Source of the DNA: Hyphomonas sp.
GTDB lineage: Bacteria > Pseudomonadota > Alphaproteobacteria > Caulobacterales > Hyphomonadaceae
DNA length: 64,000 nt
Assembly: GCA_017792365.1 (NCBI GenBank)
Contig: CP051229.1
Location: 1,550,001 to 1,614,000, forward strand
Direction of reading: 5' to 3'
Under the pieces are notes generated by a model. That model ran no database searches. It was not told the DNA's origin and saw only the letters and a list, made by a program, of their open reading frames with translations. The position numbers and the translations under genes are program-made. Below, piece after piece: positions 17,137 through 26,497 of the stretch (the first letter of the stretch is position 1; every line of letters begins with the position of its first letter).

Positions 17137-19022
17137 TGGTGCGCCCCCCCATGCCCGCTGTGATCCATGGCGTCAGGCGGATCCGCTTCCGCATCGGCCT
17201 GCGGCTGGTGCGCCTCGTGACCCGCCCCATGCCCCTCATGCTCGCCATGCCCCTCATGCCCGCCATGATCACCCGGCAGCACCGACACCACCTGCATCAT
17301 CCCGGCATGCATGTGGTAGAGCAGGTGGCAGTGGAACCCCCAGTCGCCCACCGCATCCGCCGTCACATCGAACGACAGCTTCTCGCCCGGCTTCACGATC
17401 ACCGTATGCTTGCGCGGCTTGTGATGACCCGCGCCGGTATCCAGCTCGAAATACATGCCGTGCAGGTGGATCGGATGGTTCATCATCGTGTTGTTGACCA
17501 GCGTCATCCGCACCCGCTCGCCCTCATGAAACACGAACGGCTCCGTCACCTCATGGAACTGCACGCCGTCGAACGACCACATGTACCGCTCCATGTTGCC
17601 AGTCAGGTGCACGACGATCTCGCGCCCCGCCGGCCGCACATCCGGGTTCATCTTCAGGCTGCGCAGCTGCGAATAGCGCAGCGTCCGGTGCGCAACGTCC
17701 TCCAGCCCCAGCCCGGGCTCATCCAGCCGGCTCACCGGGTTCATCGCCACCATGTCGATCCCCGGCCCCGTCGACAGATCAGCCGCAGACGCCGTCGCCA
17801 TCTCCCCGTGGCCCATGTCCCCATGCCCCATCGCCACATGGTCCATCGCGCCATGGTTGATCTGCGAATGATTCATCGCACCGTGGCCCATCGCGCCATG
17901 ATCCATGCCGCCATGCCCCATGTCCTTCATGGTCAGCGTCGGAACCGCCCGCATCATAGGCGCCTCCGCCCGCATCCCCGGCTCGGCGCCCAGCGTCGCC
18001 ACCACCTGCCCGGACCGATCAATGCTCTCCGCCGTCAACGCATACGGCCCGCGCCCGTCTGGCTGCACCACCACGTCGTACGTCTCCGCCACGCCGATCT
18101 GGAACTCGTCCGTCTCGACCGGCTCGACATCTTCGCCGTCCGCATTGACGACGCTCATCGCCAGCCCCGGAATGCGCACATTGAAGATCGTCATCGCCGA
18201 CGCATTGATGATCCGCAGCCGCACCCGCTCGCCCGGCCGGAACACCCCATTCCAGTTGTCCGCCGTCGTGTGCCCGTTGATCAGGAAGTCGTAGGTGGCG
18301 CCCGTCACATCCGCGATATCGCGCGGCGACATCCGCATCTCGCCCCACATCGCCCGCTCGGACCACGCAGCCCCCAACCCCCTCTCGCCAGCGTCCCGGA
18401 AAAAGTCGCCAACCGTCCGCTGCTGGAAGTTGAGCGAATGCCCCTCCTTCTTCAGCTGCGAGAAGATCCGGTGCGGGTCCTCGAAACTCCAGTCCGACAG
18501 CACGATCACATACTCGCGGTCCGACTGCACCGCATCCACCCCCGCAGGATCGATCACCATCGGCCCGTAATGCCCGATCTGCTCCTGCAGTCCCGAATGC
18601 GAATGATACCAGTACGTCCCGCTCTGCTTCAGCGGAAACCGGTAGCTGAACGTCTCGCCCGGACGAATGCCCGGAAAGCTCACCCCCGGCACGCCGTCCA
18701 TGTAGAACGGCAACAAAATGCCATGCCAGTGGATCGACGTGTCGACATCCAGCCGGTTGGTCACGTTCAGCGTGACCTCCTCGCCCTCGCGCCATCGCAG
18801 CAACGGCGCCGGCAGCGAACCGTTGACGCCCACCGCCATCGCCCGCCGCCCGCCAATCGTCACCGGAAACCGGTCCACAATCAGATCGAACCGATTGCCC
18901 GTCAGCGTCGACAGGCCGCGATTGCCCTCGCTCGCCGGACGCGCCCACGCAGGCAATCGCGCGCCAAGCCCCAGCGCCAGGCCGCCGCCAGCGGCGCCAA
19001 GCAGTCTTCGTCTCGACAACAT
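17133..19022 (-). CDS. copA: CopA family multicopper oxidase, Tat-exported
   Basis: 629 aa from the ATG at 19022, preceded by CAGGAG; the frame starting at 19055 adds residues before the Tat signal and is not favoured. The signal is SRRRLLGAAGGG. Copper motifs appear in order: HWHG, HSHSG, HPIHLHGMYFE and HCHLLYHMHAGMM (type 1, 2 and 3 sites). Between cupredoxin domains 2 and 3 lies a repeated Met/His segment of about ten M-x-H-G units (about residues 375-415), and a second His/Gly-rich tail ends the protein, both suited to Cu(I) loading. It oxidises Cu(I) in the periplasm. It sits in one unit with the His-rich gene upstream and copB downstream. Confidence 0.93.
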   Translation of the reverse strand: MLSRRRLLGAAGGGLALGLGARLPAWARPASEGNRGLSTLTGNRFDLIVDRFPVTIGGRRAMAVGVNGSLPAPLLRWREGEEVTLNVTNRLDVDTSIHWHGILLPFYMDGVPGVSFPGIRPGETFSYRFPLKQSGTYWYHSHSGLQEQIGHYGPMVIDPAGVDAVQSDREYVIVLSDWSFEDPHRIFSQLKKEGHSLNFQQRTVGDFFRDAGERGLGAAWSERAMWGEMRMSPRDIADVTGATYDFLINGHTTADNWNGVFRPGERVRLRIINASAMTIFNVRIPGLAMSVVNADGEDVEPVETDEFQIGVAETYDVVVQPDGRGPYALTAESIDRSGQVVATLGAEPGMRAEAPMMRAVPTLTMKDMGHGGMDHGAMGHGAMNHSQINHGAMDHVAMGHGDMGHGEMATASAADLSTGPGIDMVAMNPVSRLDEPGLGLEDVAHRTLRYSQLRSLKMNPDVRPAGREIVVHLTGNMERYMWSFDGVQFHEVTEPFVFHEGERVRMTLVNNTMMNHPIHLHGMYFELDTGAGHHKPRKHTVIVKPGEKLSFDVTADAVGDWGFHCHLLYHMHAGMMQVVSVLPGDHGGHEGHGEHEGHGAGHEAHQPQADAEADPPDAMDHSGHGGAHQ

Positions 19023-19104
19023 GGAAAAGTCTCCTGAACTGAAGCGGACGCGCACGACCGCAATATGACGACAGCAGGCGCGATCACGCGCCGCATGCTG
19101 CGTC

Positions 19105-19557
19105 TCAGTTCAGGGAACGAACCTTCAGGGTGACAGGTGAAACCGTCGGCGGACTGGCCCGCAATCGCCATGCGGGCGGCGCACGCGAGTCATATTGCGG
19201 CGACGCCGCGCCCGGCGCAGGCGGCGCATAGGACGCCTGCACAGGAGCCTTCGACGCAGACGGCGAGTCCGCCTTCGCCGCCACGACTTCGATTTCAACC
19301 GCATGATCGCACGCCAGCGGCGACCGCTCGGCATCACAATGATCTAGAGGCGCCTCAGCCCCGCCGACCGGCGCGTGATGCCCGTGCGCATCGCTCCGGG
19401 CCGCGCCGTGATCGCCATGCCCATGATGCTCGACAGCCGGGGCCTCGGTGCCCACATAGCCCCCCTCATGCGCATGAGCGCACGCACACGCAGCCTGGGC
19501 GCCGCCCAGCACCAGCGCAGCAAGCAAAGCAATGAATGAGCGAAGCGCCACAGTCAT
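19105..19557 (-). CDS. Exported His-rich protein, copper-unit member
   Basis: 150 aa, no family recognised. The signal peptide is LRSFIALLAALVLGGAQA, followed at once by a metal-ligand-rich mature N-terminus with CACAHAHEGG, then HHGHGDHG, HGHHAP and DHCDAERSPLACDH. The C-terminal half is Ala/Pro-rich and ends LKVRSLN. It is the first gene of the leftward copper unit, 82 bp upstream of copA. A periplasmic copper sponge, sensor or chaperone role is inferred from the histidines, cysteines and position only. Confidence 0.75.
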   Translation of the reverse strand: MTVALRSFIALLAALVLGGAQAACACAHAHEGGYVGTEAPAVEHHGHGDHGAARSDAHGHHAPVGGAEAPLDHCDAERSPLACDHAVEIEVVAAKADSPSASKAPVQASYAPPAPGAASPQYDSRAPPAWRLRASPPTVSPVTLKVRSLN

Positions 19558-19647
19558 GGCCCGAAAGATCAGCGCTCACACCGGCAATGGCAAGTGGACA
19601 AAATCACCACAGACAGCGGCGCACATCACAGCGGCGTCAGCCGCGCA

Positions 19648-20553
19648 TCACATATGCCCGGCGGCAGCCTCGGCTTCCGCCTCCGCCTTGCGCACGCCGC
19701 GCGTGGCTTCGTGAATGCGTTCCGCCGCCCGCTGCGCCGTCTCAGCCGTCGCCCGCGCGCCCGCCGCCAGCTTCTCCGCCGCCTTGTCGACCGGTTCGGA
19801 CAAAAGCTCTTCTTCCTTCTTGCTCATCGGCGCCAGCGTACCGATCAGCGCGCCAACCGCCGTAGAGATCGCGATCGCCAGCGCGGGATTTTCCTCATAC
19901 TGCGACCGCCCAGCCGACGCTGCGTCCTTCACCTTCTCGCCCGCGTGCTTCACCGTATCGACGGCTTCGGCCATGGCGGCCTCGGCCGCATGCTTCGCCT
20001 TCGCAGCAGCAGCCTCGATCCGGTGGCCCGCTTCCTCGGCTGCGTGCGCCGCCTTCTCCCGGGCCGACTTGATACGCGCGCCAAGCGACTCATCCGTCTC
20101 GCCGTCCTCGCGCTCGATCTCGAGGATCTGGGCATATTCGTCATGGCGCCGCGCAGCGTAGGCCGCGTCCAGCTCGCCCGGCGTACGGACAAGATTGCGA
20201 TCCAGCGCATCCAGCGACCGGCCCAGCCGGCGCGCCGCCAGGTCGGCCGAAGGATCATAATCCTCAGCCTCATCGCCGGCGCGATCCTTGTCGCCGCCCA
20301 GCAACTCGGAAATCTTGCTCATCCCGCCGCCGGCCAGGAACATCGCCGCGCCCGCGCCTACCAGCGCGCCGGGGATCACCAGCTTGTACAGCGTGTCGTT
20401 GCGCGCAATCTCCGGCCAGTTCACCCGGTCACCCAGCACGAACTCATCCACGATGCCGCCGATGGTCAGCTTCTCGGCCAGCTCTTCCACGTGGTCCTCA
20501 AGGTTCTCACGGGTCTCCGACAATTCCTGTTCAATCGCTTCGATCTCGGTCAT
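19648..20553 (-). CDS. DUF3618 domain protein with amphipathic helical repeats
   Basis: 301 aa. The N-terminus IEAIEQELSETRENLEDHVEELAEKL is the DUF3618 helix. A membrane segment follows (LVIPGALVGAGAAMFLAGGG, about 58-77). The middle and C-terminus are long Ala/Glu/Lys helices (AAHAAEEAGHRIEAAAAKAKHAAEAAMAEAV) of the type seen in LEA and apolipoprotein-like proteins, with a second membrane segment ALAIAISTAVGALIGTLAP near 228-246. It overlaps the holin-X-type gene by 4 bp. The trio resembles the YqjD-YqjE arrangement of membrane-bound, stress-linked proteins; the molecular function is unknown. Confidence 0.8.
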   Translation of the reverse strand: MTEIEAIEQELSETRENLEDHVEELAEKLTIGGIVDEFVLGDRVNWPEIARNDTLYKLVIPGALVGAGAAMFLAGGGMSKISELLGGDKDRAGDEAEDYDPSADLAARRLGRSLDALDRNLVRTPGELDAAYAARRHDEYAQILEIEREDGETDESLGARIKSAREKAAHAAEEAGHRIEAAAAKAKHAAEAAMAEAVDTVKHAGEKVKDAASAGRSQYEENPALAIAISTAVGALIGTLAPMSKKEEELLSEPVDKAAEKLAAGARATAETAQRAAERIHEATRGVRKAEAEAEAAAGHM

Positions 20554-20936
20554 GACAGCGTCTCTTTCAGCGTTTCAGCGTCTCGTTCCAGATTTTCAGT
20601 GGTCTCGCGCAACCGCGCATGCTTCGACCCGACATTGCGGCGCGCCGCCAACAGCATGAACACCGTTAGCAATCCCAGCAGCCCGCCCACGATCGCGAGC
20701 CCCGCCATCGGCGACAGCCCAACCTCGCCCAGCGCCAGCGCGGCCGCGGCGCCGAGCAGCGTGATGGCCGGAATGGCGAACGCCACCGCCAGCACCAGCT
20801 GGATCAAACCGGCGCGCGCGTCTTCCATGCCGGCCTTCAGCTCGGCCCGGCCAAGCCGGACCTCGTTCTGAACAAGCGTGGTGACGTCGTGCAGCACGCC
20901 CTTGAGCAGGTGAGTGATGGAGTTCTCGGACGCCAC
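20550..20936 (-). CDS. Phage-holin-family (holin-X / YqjE-like) membrane protein
   Basis: 128 aa. The N-terminal amphipathic helix (LLKGVLHDVTTLVQNEVRLGRAELK) is followed by two hydrophobic helices (LIQLVLAVAFAIPAITLLGAAAALAL and MAGLAIVGGLLGLLTVFMLLAA) and a charged tail. This is the signature of PF07332, named after holins but mostly chromosomal and unrelated to lysis. The company of DUF3618 and YqjD-like proteins supports the chromosomal envelope role. It is coupled to the DUF3618 gene by ATGA overlap and follows the YqjD-like gene by 3 bp. Confidence 0.82.
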   Translation of the reverse strand: MASENSITHLLKGVLHDVTTLVQNEVRLGRAELKAGMEDARAGLIQLVLAVAFAIPAITLLGAAAALALGEVGLSPMAGLAIVGGLLGLLTVFMLLAARRNVGSKHARLRETTENLERDAETLKETLS

Positions 20937-20939
20937 GAC

Positions 20940-21443
20940 CTAGACCCCCGCTGTGATCCGTGTCGGTTCGACCGGCATCGGTCGCATGTTGTCGGGCGCG
21001 TCGTGGTCGGAGAGATGTCGCGAAGCGACACGTCCCGCGCGCGCCAGACCAAAGCCCAGCGCCATCGCCGCGCCGATCGTGATGGCCGGATTGTTCCGCG
21101 CGAACGTCATAGCCTGCGCCACGGTCTCCTTGGCGCCTGACTGCTCCGCCTTCTGCGCCGTCGTCTGGATGCGGTCGGCCGCCTTTCCGACCAGGCTTGC
21201 GACCAGCGGCTCCGAAATTTCCGATCGCGCTTCCGAGAGTTTCGCGGCGACAGTGCGCAGCGCGCCAGCAAGATCAGAGGCCTTGTCGCCGGCGACGCGC
21301 TGCGCGGCTTCCGCCGTGCCCTTGCCGACATCCTTCGCCGCTTCTTTCAGTTCATGAGCCGCGTGGCCCGCAGCCTTGATGCCCTCGCGAACGTCCTGCT
21401 CGCTCTTCCTTGCGCTATGATTGCCCGAATTTGCCGTGGTCAT
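20940..21443 (-). CDS. YqjD/ElaB-like (DUF883-type) tail-anchored protein
   Basis: 167 aa. A long Ala/Lys/Glu helical region (GIKAAGHAAHELKEAAKDVGKGTAEAAQ) precedes an AMTFARNNPAITIGAAMALGFGLARA segment, the NP-x-x-A/S-v-G-a-A-x-x-G-F-x-l-G motif typical of YqjD/ElaB membrane anchors. It is the first gene of a three-gene leftward unit with the holin-X and DUF3618 proteins. In E. coli, YqjD and ElaB anchor ribosomes to the membrane in stationary phase; transfer of that role here is inference. Confidence 0.75.
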   Translation of the reverse strand: MTTANSGNHSARKSEQDVREGIKAAGHAAHELKEAAKDVGKGTAEAAQRVAGDKASDLAGALRTVAAKLSEARSEISEPLVASLVGKAADRIQTTAQKAEQSGAKETVAQAMTFARNNPAITIGAAMALGFGLARAGRVASRHLSDHDAPDNMRPMPVEPTRITAGV

Positions 21444-21610
21444 GGTCAGCCGCTTCCGAATTCATGTGGGTGTTTCTCCAACGGACCGCGAAGAACTTGG
21501 TTCCGCAGCCGCCCGCGAACGCGCCGCGAATTTCATCGCCGGCGATCACTGCGAACGCGCATCCGGAAAATCTATCCAACACTCCGGCAGCCAGCCGCAT
21601 ACTCGCGCCC

Positions 21611-22093
21611 ATGACACAGGCGTCAGCACGCACACCACGGAATTCGGACCTCCCCGCGCTCATCCAGCATTGGCTGGAGGCCGGCGTGCGCGCACTGATC
21701 GAGCTTGTGCAAAACCTCCTCCATGCCCTCCGCACCGCGCATGCCCCTGGCGCCGCGCAACCCGTCCCGGTCACTCCGGGCGAACGCGCGCCTTCCACCA
21801 CTGTCATTCCGGGCGAAGGCGCAAAGCGCCGAAGACCCGGAACCCAGCCGACGAAGAAACTCGAACCGCCAGGTTCGAGCCCTCCGCCTCATCCTGAGCT
21901 TGTCGAAGGATGCTCCGGCCGGATGCCGACGCAACGGGCGTGGTGTCATCCCGGAGGCGCAAAGCGCAATCCGGGATCCATCGCGCAGCACTCGGACATA
22001 TGGAGACACCTCTCCCGCCAATCCGCAGGCCACGCCCGCGCAACACGGGACGACACAAACGGAGACCCACCGGCCCGCGCCGGGTCCGCATAA
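21611..22093 (+). CDS. Doubtful small ORF invaded by repeat sequence
   Basis: An ATG at 21611 opens 160 codons. The first 45 residues look protein-like, with an amphipathic helix ([27 protein letters not shown]). From about residue 55 the frame runs through extragenic palindromes and is low-complexity, so any real product was probably shorter before the repeats arrived. There is no clear ribosome site. It may be non-coding. Confidence 0.25.
   Translation: MTQASARTPRNSDLPALIQHWLEAGVRALIELVQNLLHALRTAHAPGAAQPVPVTPGERAPSTTVIPGEGAKRRRPGTQPTKKLEPPGSSPPPHPELVEGCSGRMPTQRAWCHPGGAKRNPGSIAQHSDIWRHLSRQSAGHARATRDDTNGDPPARAGSA
21770..21980. repeat. Cluster of extragenic palindromic repeats
   Basis: Four kinds of unit follow each other: a partial TCACTCCGGGCGAA unit (21771-21785); CATTCCGGGC...GACCCGGAA with the core GGCGCAAAGCGCC (about 21803-21843); a hairpin CTCGAACC-GCCA-GGTTCGAG (21860-21879); CATCCTGAGCTTGTCGAAGGATG (21890-21912); and TCATCCCGG...GCGCAAAGCGC...CCGGGATC (about 21945-21978). 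Such REP-like elements are common between alphaproteobacterial genes. The remainder of the 870-bp gap between 21444 and 22314 shows only a doubtful ORF. Confidence 0.75.
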
Positions 22094-22314
22094 CCCGCGC
22101 CCGCTGCCCGCTACCCTAAGCGCCTCAGCCAGCCTGAGCCCGCGCGCATCGCAAGAACGTCATGCTTCGCGCGCCCCGCCGCAGCGAAGACGCCCGCGCG
22201 CGCGCGCCCCATCGCCTCCTGAAAAACCGCTCGCACCACCCGCCAAAGACGTGTATCCGCCACCGCGAACCAACCGGGCGGAACCGCCCTCCATGACCCA
22301 GGACGAGCATCGTT

Positions 22315-22806
22315 GTGACCGCTCCCTTGATCGTTGGCTGGAAGGAAAGCTGCGCGCTGCCGGAACTCGGCATCGTCGACCTGCCCGTGAAGGTGGACAC
22401 CGGCGCCCGCACCTCCGCCCTCCACGTCATCTCCGCCGCCCTCATCACCCCATCCGACGGCCCGCGCCGCATCCGCTTCGAGGCCGACCTCACCGGAACC
22501 GGCACCCAGACCTACGAAGCCGCGGCGGCAGAGTCCCGGATGGTCCGGAGCTCGAACGGCGAGGTCGAGGAACGCTTGGCCATCCGTACGCGTCTAGTGC
22601 TTGGCGGAATGAACCGCGCCGTGGACATCACCCTGACAAACCGCAACGACATGCGCTTCCCCATGCTCGTCGGCCGCACCTCCCTGCGGCGCGGCGTGCT
22701 GGTCAATCCGCTGCAATCCTTCCTCGTCTCCCGCCGCGTCGAGCCCGGCGGCCCTGCCGAGCCGGAAGACGCCGACATATCGGAACACGAAGTCGGAGAC
22801 GACTAG
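22315..22806 (+). CDS. RimB-like retropepsin-fold protease (ATP-dependent zinc protease family)
   Basis: 163 aa, GTG start. The domain starts [14 protein letters not shown] and contains the aspartic-protease-like [13 protein letters not shown], the hallmark of PF05618 proteins; a second conserved block is [18 protein letters not shown]. It is followed 2 bp later by rimK. In Pseudomonas, RimB and RimK act together on ribosomal protein S6: RimK adds glutamates and RimB modulates or removes them. The same partnership is likely here from the pairing. The acidic tail ([15 protein letters not shown]) is variable in the family. Confidence 0.85.
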   Translation: MTAPLIVGWKESCALPELGIVDLPVKVDTGARTSALHVISAALITPSDGPRRIRFEADLTGTGTQTYEAAAAESRMVRSSNGEVEERLAIRTRLVLGGMNRAVDITLTNRNDMRFPMLVGRTSLRRGVLVNPLQSFLVSRRVEPGGPAEPEDADISEHEVGDD

Positions 22807-22808
22807 CC

Positions 22809-23720
22809 ATGCGCATCGCCATGCTGGCTCGCAACCCCGACCTCTACTCCCACAAGCGTATAGTCGAAGCCGCAAAGGAACGCGGCCACGAGATCGATGT
22901 CATCAACACCCTCCAGTGCTTCATGGAGATCACCTCCCGCCGCCCGACCATCCACTACAACGGTCGCGTCATCGCCGCTGAAAGCTACAACGCCGTCATC
23001 CCGCGCATCGGCGCATCCGTAACGTTCTACGGCCTCGCCGTCCTGCGCCAGTTCGAGATGATGGGCGTCTATCCGCTCAACGAATCCGTCTCGATCGGCC
23101 GTTCCCGCGACAAGCTCCGCTCGATGCAGCTCCTCGCCCGCGACGGCGTCGGCCTCCCCGTCACCGCCTTCGCGCACGACCCCAAGCAGACCGCCAGCGT
23201 GCTCGAAACCGCCGGCGGCGCGCCCGTCGTCATCAAGCTCCTGGAAGGCACCCAGGGCGTCGGCGTCGTCCTCGCCGAAACTCCGTCATCCGCCATGTCG
23301 GTGATCGAGGCGTTCCGGGGCGCCAAGGTGAACATCCTCGTCCAGGAATTCATCAAGGAAGCCGGCGGCTCCGACATCCGCGCCTTCGTCATCGGCGGCA
23401 AGGTCGTCGCCGCCATCAAGCGCTCCGGCGCCAAGGGCGAATTCCGCTCCAACATCCACCGCGGCGGACGCGCCGAACCCGTCAAGATTACGCCGGAAGA
23501 ACGCGCCACCGCCGTCCGCGCCGCCCGCTCGATGGGCCTAAACGTCTGCGGCGTCGACATGCTCCGCTCCGAGCACGGCCCCGTCGTGATGGAAGTGAAT
23601 TCCTCGCCCGGACTCCAGGGCATCGAAGGCGCAACCGGCATCGACGTCGCCGGCCGCATCGTCGACTTCATCGCGGAAAACGCCCGCGCCGGCCGCACAC
23701 GCACGCGCGGCAAGGGCTGA
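22809..23720 (+). CDS. rimK: RimK family ATP-grasp alpha-L-glutamate ligase
   Basis: 303 aa. The N-terminal Rossmann-like part is [17 protein letters not shown]...[28 protein letters not shown], followed by the ATP-grasp: [37 protein letters not shown] (phosphate loop), [28 protein letters not shown] and [14 protein letters not shown] (Mg ligands). It ligates glutamate to the C-terminus of ribosomal protein S6 in species studied. The ATG at 22809 follows the RimB-like stop by 2 bp. The family also includes coenzyme F420 and lysine biosynthesis ligases, but the length and the RimB pairing support RimK. Confidence 0.92.
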   Translation: MRIAMLARNPDLYSHKRIVEAAKERGHEIDVINTLQCFMEITSRRPTIHYNGRVIAAESYNAVIPRIGASVTFYGLAVLRQFEMMGVYPLNESVSIGRSRDKLRSMQLLARDGVGLPVTAFAHDPKQTASVLETAGGAPVVIKLLEGTQGVGVVLAETPSSAMSVIEAFRGAKVNILVQEFIKEAGGSDIRAFVIGGKVVAAIKRSGAKGEFRSNIHRGGRAEPVKITPEERATAVRAARSMGLNVCGVDMLRSEHGPVVMEVNSSPGLQGIEGATGIDVAGRIVDFIAENARAGRTRTRGKG

Positions 23721-23722
23721 GC

Positions 23723-24175
23723 CTACTTCACCGCCACCAGCACCGCGCCGACCCCAAGCAGAACCAGCCCCGCCGCCCGCTTCAGGTCGACCTGGTAGAC
23801 CGGCGCCCCGAACAGCCCGAACTGGTCGATCACCGTCGCCATCACCAGCTGCGCCACCACCACGCACATTACGAAATTGCCGACGCCGAACTGCGGCGGC
23901 ACGAACGTCGCGCTCAGCGCGTAGAACGCCATGATCAGCCCGCCGCAATACGCAATCAGCGGCGCCGCGCGGATCGCGTCCATCTCCGGCGCCGGGGGCC
24001 GCGCCACCGCAAGCACGATCGCAACCGTCACGAACGACAATCCCACGACCGCCAGCGTCGAATGGAACGGCGCGCCCCACGCCCGGCCCAGCGCGCCATT
24101 GTTCGCGGCCAGCACAGGGATCAGCGCGCCCGCCAGCGCCGACCATGCGGCAAGAAACACCAGATTGGATTGCAT
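23723..24175 (-). CDS. DMT family transporter, DUF606 (YdcZ-like)
   Basis: 150 aa with five hydrophobic segments: FLAAWSALAGALIPVLAANN, TLAVVGLSFVTVAIVLAVA, APLIAYCGGLIMAFYALSA, VGNFVMCVVVAQLVMATVI and AAGLVLLGVGAVLVAV. The segments with N-x-x-L-G-R, GGL-x-x-A and the middle Q-x-x-x-A-x-x-x-D-x-F-G-L-F-G match DUF606, a half-size relative of EamA permeases that often works as a dimer. The substrate is unknown. It converges on rimK with a 2-bp gap. The 158 bp between its start and the next stop hold a short hairpin (CTCCCG-ACTCG-CGGGAG, 24186-24202). Confidence 0.85.
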   Translation of the reverse strand: MQSNLVFLAAWSALAGALIPVLAANNGALGRAWGAPFHSTLAVVGLSFVTVAIVLAVARPPAPEMDAIRAAPLIAYCGGLIMAFYALSATFVPPQFGVGNFVMCVVVAQLVMATVIDQFGLFGAPVYQVDLKRAAGLVLLGVGAVLVAVK

Positions 24176-24333
24176 GCCGACGACCTCCCGACTCGCGGGA
24201 GACTGTCGTTGCGCTCTTGGCTTGGCACAAGCCCGGATCGCCTATCCGATTCTATGAGGCCCGCTACACCTCGCCAGCGCCGGAAAGGCCGCGCGGGGCG
24301 CCGGCGTCCAGCGCCCCGCAGAGACCCGTCCCC

Positions 24334-26456
24334 CTAGAACCGCGCCCGCAGAGCAACGCGCACATTCCGTCCCGGCATCGGCGCCAGGTCCTTGAGCGGC
24401 GAGGTATGCAGCCGCACTTCTTCATCGGTGAGGTTCGACCCCGACAAGATCAGGTCGACATTGTCGGTGGCGGCATACGTCACGCGCGCATCCAGCGTCA
24501 CATAGCTATCCGTCGGCAACTCGAACGCAGCCACATCCGTCTGCGCATCGGCCCAGTTGGCGCCGATCCGGCCCGAGAAGCGGCCGGCCTCCGCTTCAAG
24601 TCCGAGCGATGCAGACAGCGGCGGAATGCGCGGCAGGTTGCCGCCGGCATCCAGCTCGGCCTCGACAACATCCAGCGCGCCATCCACGGCCCAGCCGACG
24701 CCGCCGACCGCCGAAATCATAGCGGGCCGTCAGTTCGCCGCCGACGAAGTTCGCGTCTTCCTGAACGATCTGGAACACCGGAAGCTCGTCTTCCTCATCC
24801 CCCGTCGGCGCGAAATAGATGAAATCCGAGAAGTCGATGTAGAACACGTTCAGCCCAAGCTCGAGCGGACCGGACTCCCAGCGCGCCGTGCCTTCAAGGT
24901 TGATCCCGGTCTCGGTATCCAACGACGCATCGCCGATCTCGAACTGCTGAACAGCGAGGTGCGGACCGTCAGCGAACAGCTCGACATCCGTCGGCGCCCG
25001 CTCCGTCCGGCTGATCGAGGCGCCAAGGAACCACGCATCCGACGGGTGCATGTGCACGCCAAACGAAGCATTCAGCGTATCGAACGAGCGCGATCCCATC
25101 ACCTGATTGTCGAGGTCGACTTTGTCGAACCGGACGCCGCCTTCCATTTCAAAGCCGCCAGCCTCAAACTCCTCGAAAAGGAACACGCCAGCCTGTTCCG
25201 TCACCGTCGGTAACGAACGCCTCTTCGCCGATGGCGACAAAGTCCCGGCGCGAGGCCTGAATGCCCCAGCTCCCGCGCACGCCGTTTGCGTGCTGGTGCG
25301 ACAGCTCCGCACGACCCTCGACGCCATCGTTGGTGAACGTCGTCCCGGCCTCGCCTGGCCCCTCGAACTCGACGTGCTCATATTCGACGCCGGTCACAGC
25401 CACGCGAAGGCGATCGAAGAATCCATCATCGAAGTTTACGCCGCCCGCGATGTCATAGCGGGTCTGTTCCAGCACGATGAAGGGCGATTCTTCGCCTTCT
25501 TCCTCGTCGTGCGCCTCTTCGTCGTGGTCCTCGTCTTCGTCTCCGTGCTCTTCCTCGTCGTGGTGATGATGCCCGTGCCCGACCAGACCATACTCGCTGT
25601 CGAGCTGACGCACCGAGGCGCCGATGAAGCCGTTCTCGCCCGAAAACGAAATGCCGACGCTGTAATTGTCGGTGTCAGAGAACGAGTTCGGCAGCGTGCC
25701 AAAAGCTTCTTCTTCCTCTTCGTGATCGTGCTCTTCGCCTTCTTCCTCGTCGTGATCCTCTTCATCATGCTCCGCTTCCTCCAGCGCGCGCTGGCGCCTG
25801 GATTCCGCAAACCCGGGGATCTCGATGTCATCCGCGTCACGCGACGCGCCAGTGATCACCAGCGTCATTGGGCCAGAAGCCAGCACGCCGCGACCAGACA
25901 GTGTCGTGCCTTCGTCCACGCTTGTGTACCCGGCATAGGCCTGGCCGCCCGTCTCGCCCGGCTGCTCGGCGATCAGGCCGTCAATCACGTTGACGACGCC
26001 GCCCGATGCCCCGCCGCCATACGCAAGCGTCGCCGGCCCGCGCAGGATCTCGATCCGCTGCGCGCCAAGCGGATCAGCCGTCGGCGCATGATCCGGAGAC
26101 GCCGCAGAGGCGTCGATCACGCCAATGCCGTTCGTCAGCACCTGCACCCGCTCGGCGCCAAGCCCGCGAATAATCGGCCGGCTGGCGCCCGGCCCGAACG
26201 CCGTCGATGAGACACCAGGCTGCGCGGATAGAGTATCGCCCAATCCACCATCCAGCTCTTCAATGATAGCTTCGCTGTCGAGCACCGTCGTGCTCTCGAT
26301 CAACTCGCCGCCCGGCCGATTGAGGCCAATGCCGGTAACGACGACCACCTCGGAGCCGACGACAGCCTCCCCCATCTCGGTCGTCTGCGCGAGCGCTGGG
26401 GCGAGACACGGCGAGACGGTGACAGCGCCAAGCGCCACAAGGACATACGACCGCAT
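24334..26456 (-). CDS. ZnuD-like zinc TonB-dependent receptor (two frameshifts)
   Basis: About 706 aa once reconstructed. It opens with signal SYVLVALGAVTVSPCLAPALAQ; the plug motif is VVVVTGIGLNRPGGELIESTTVLD, then RPIIRGLGAERVQVLTNGIGVIDASAASPDHAP, which is typical of ZnuD-type receptors. Two extracellular loops are packed with Asp, Glu and His (HDEEDHDEEEGEEHDHEE at about 235-255 and GHGHHHHDEEEHGDED at about 295-325), suited to zinc capture. The frame breaks near 25207 and near 24710 (each equals one extra or two missing bases), and the last strand ends NVRVALRARF. A Zur-like box is 42 bp upstream. It stands alone, with no adjacent ABC transporter genes. Confidence 0.88.
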
Positions 26457-26497
26457 GAAAATGCTCCAGATCACTGCAGGTAAGACGGAATGGGTGA

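Noticed and set aside
17136-19037. 633-codon plus-strand frame opposite copA
   Set aside because: Antisense shadow caused by high GC; composition His/Arg-rich and unrelated to any protein.
20550-20936. Holin-family protein as a sign of a prophage
   Set aside because: No phage structural, integrase or lysin genes nearby; the PF07332 type is chromosomal and sits in a YqjD-like unit.
21705-23720. 671-codon frame ending as RimK, suggesting a fused N-terminal domain
   Set aside because: The upstream part crosses the repeat cluster and the RimB-like gene in the wrong frame; RimK has a normal ATG at 22809.
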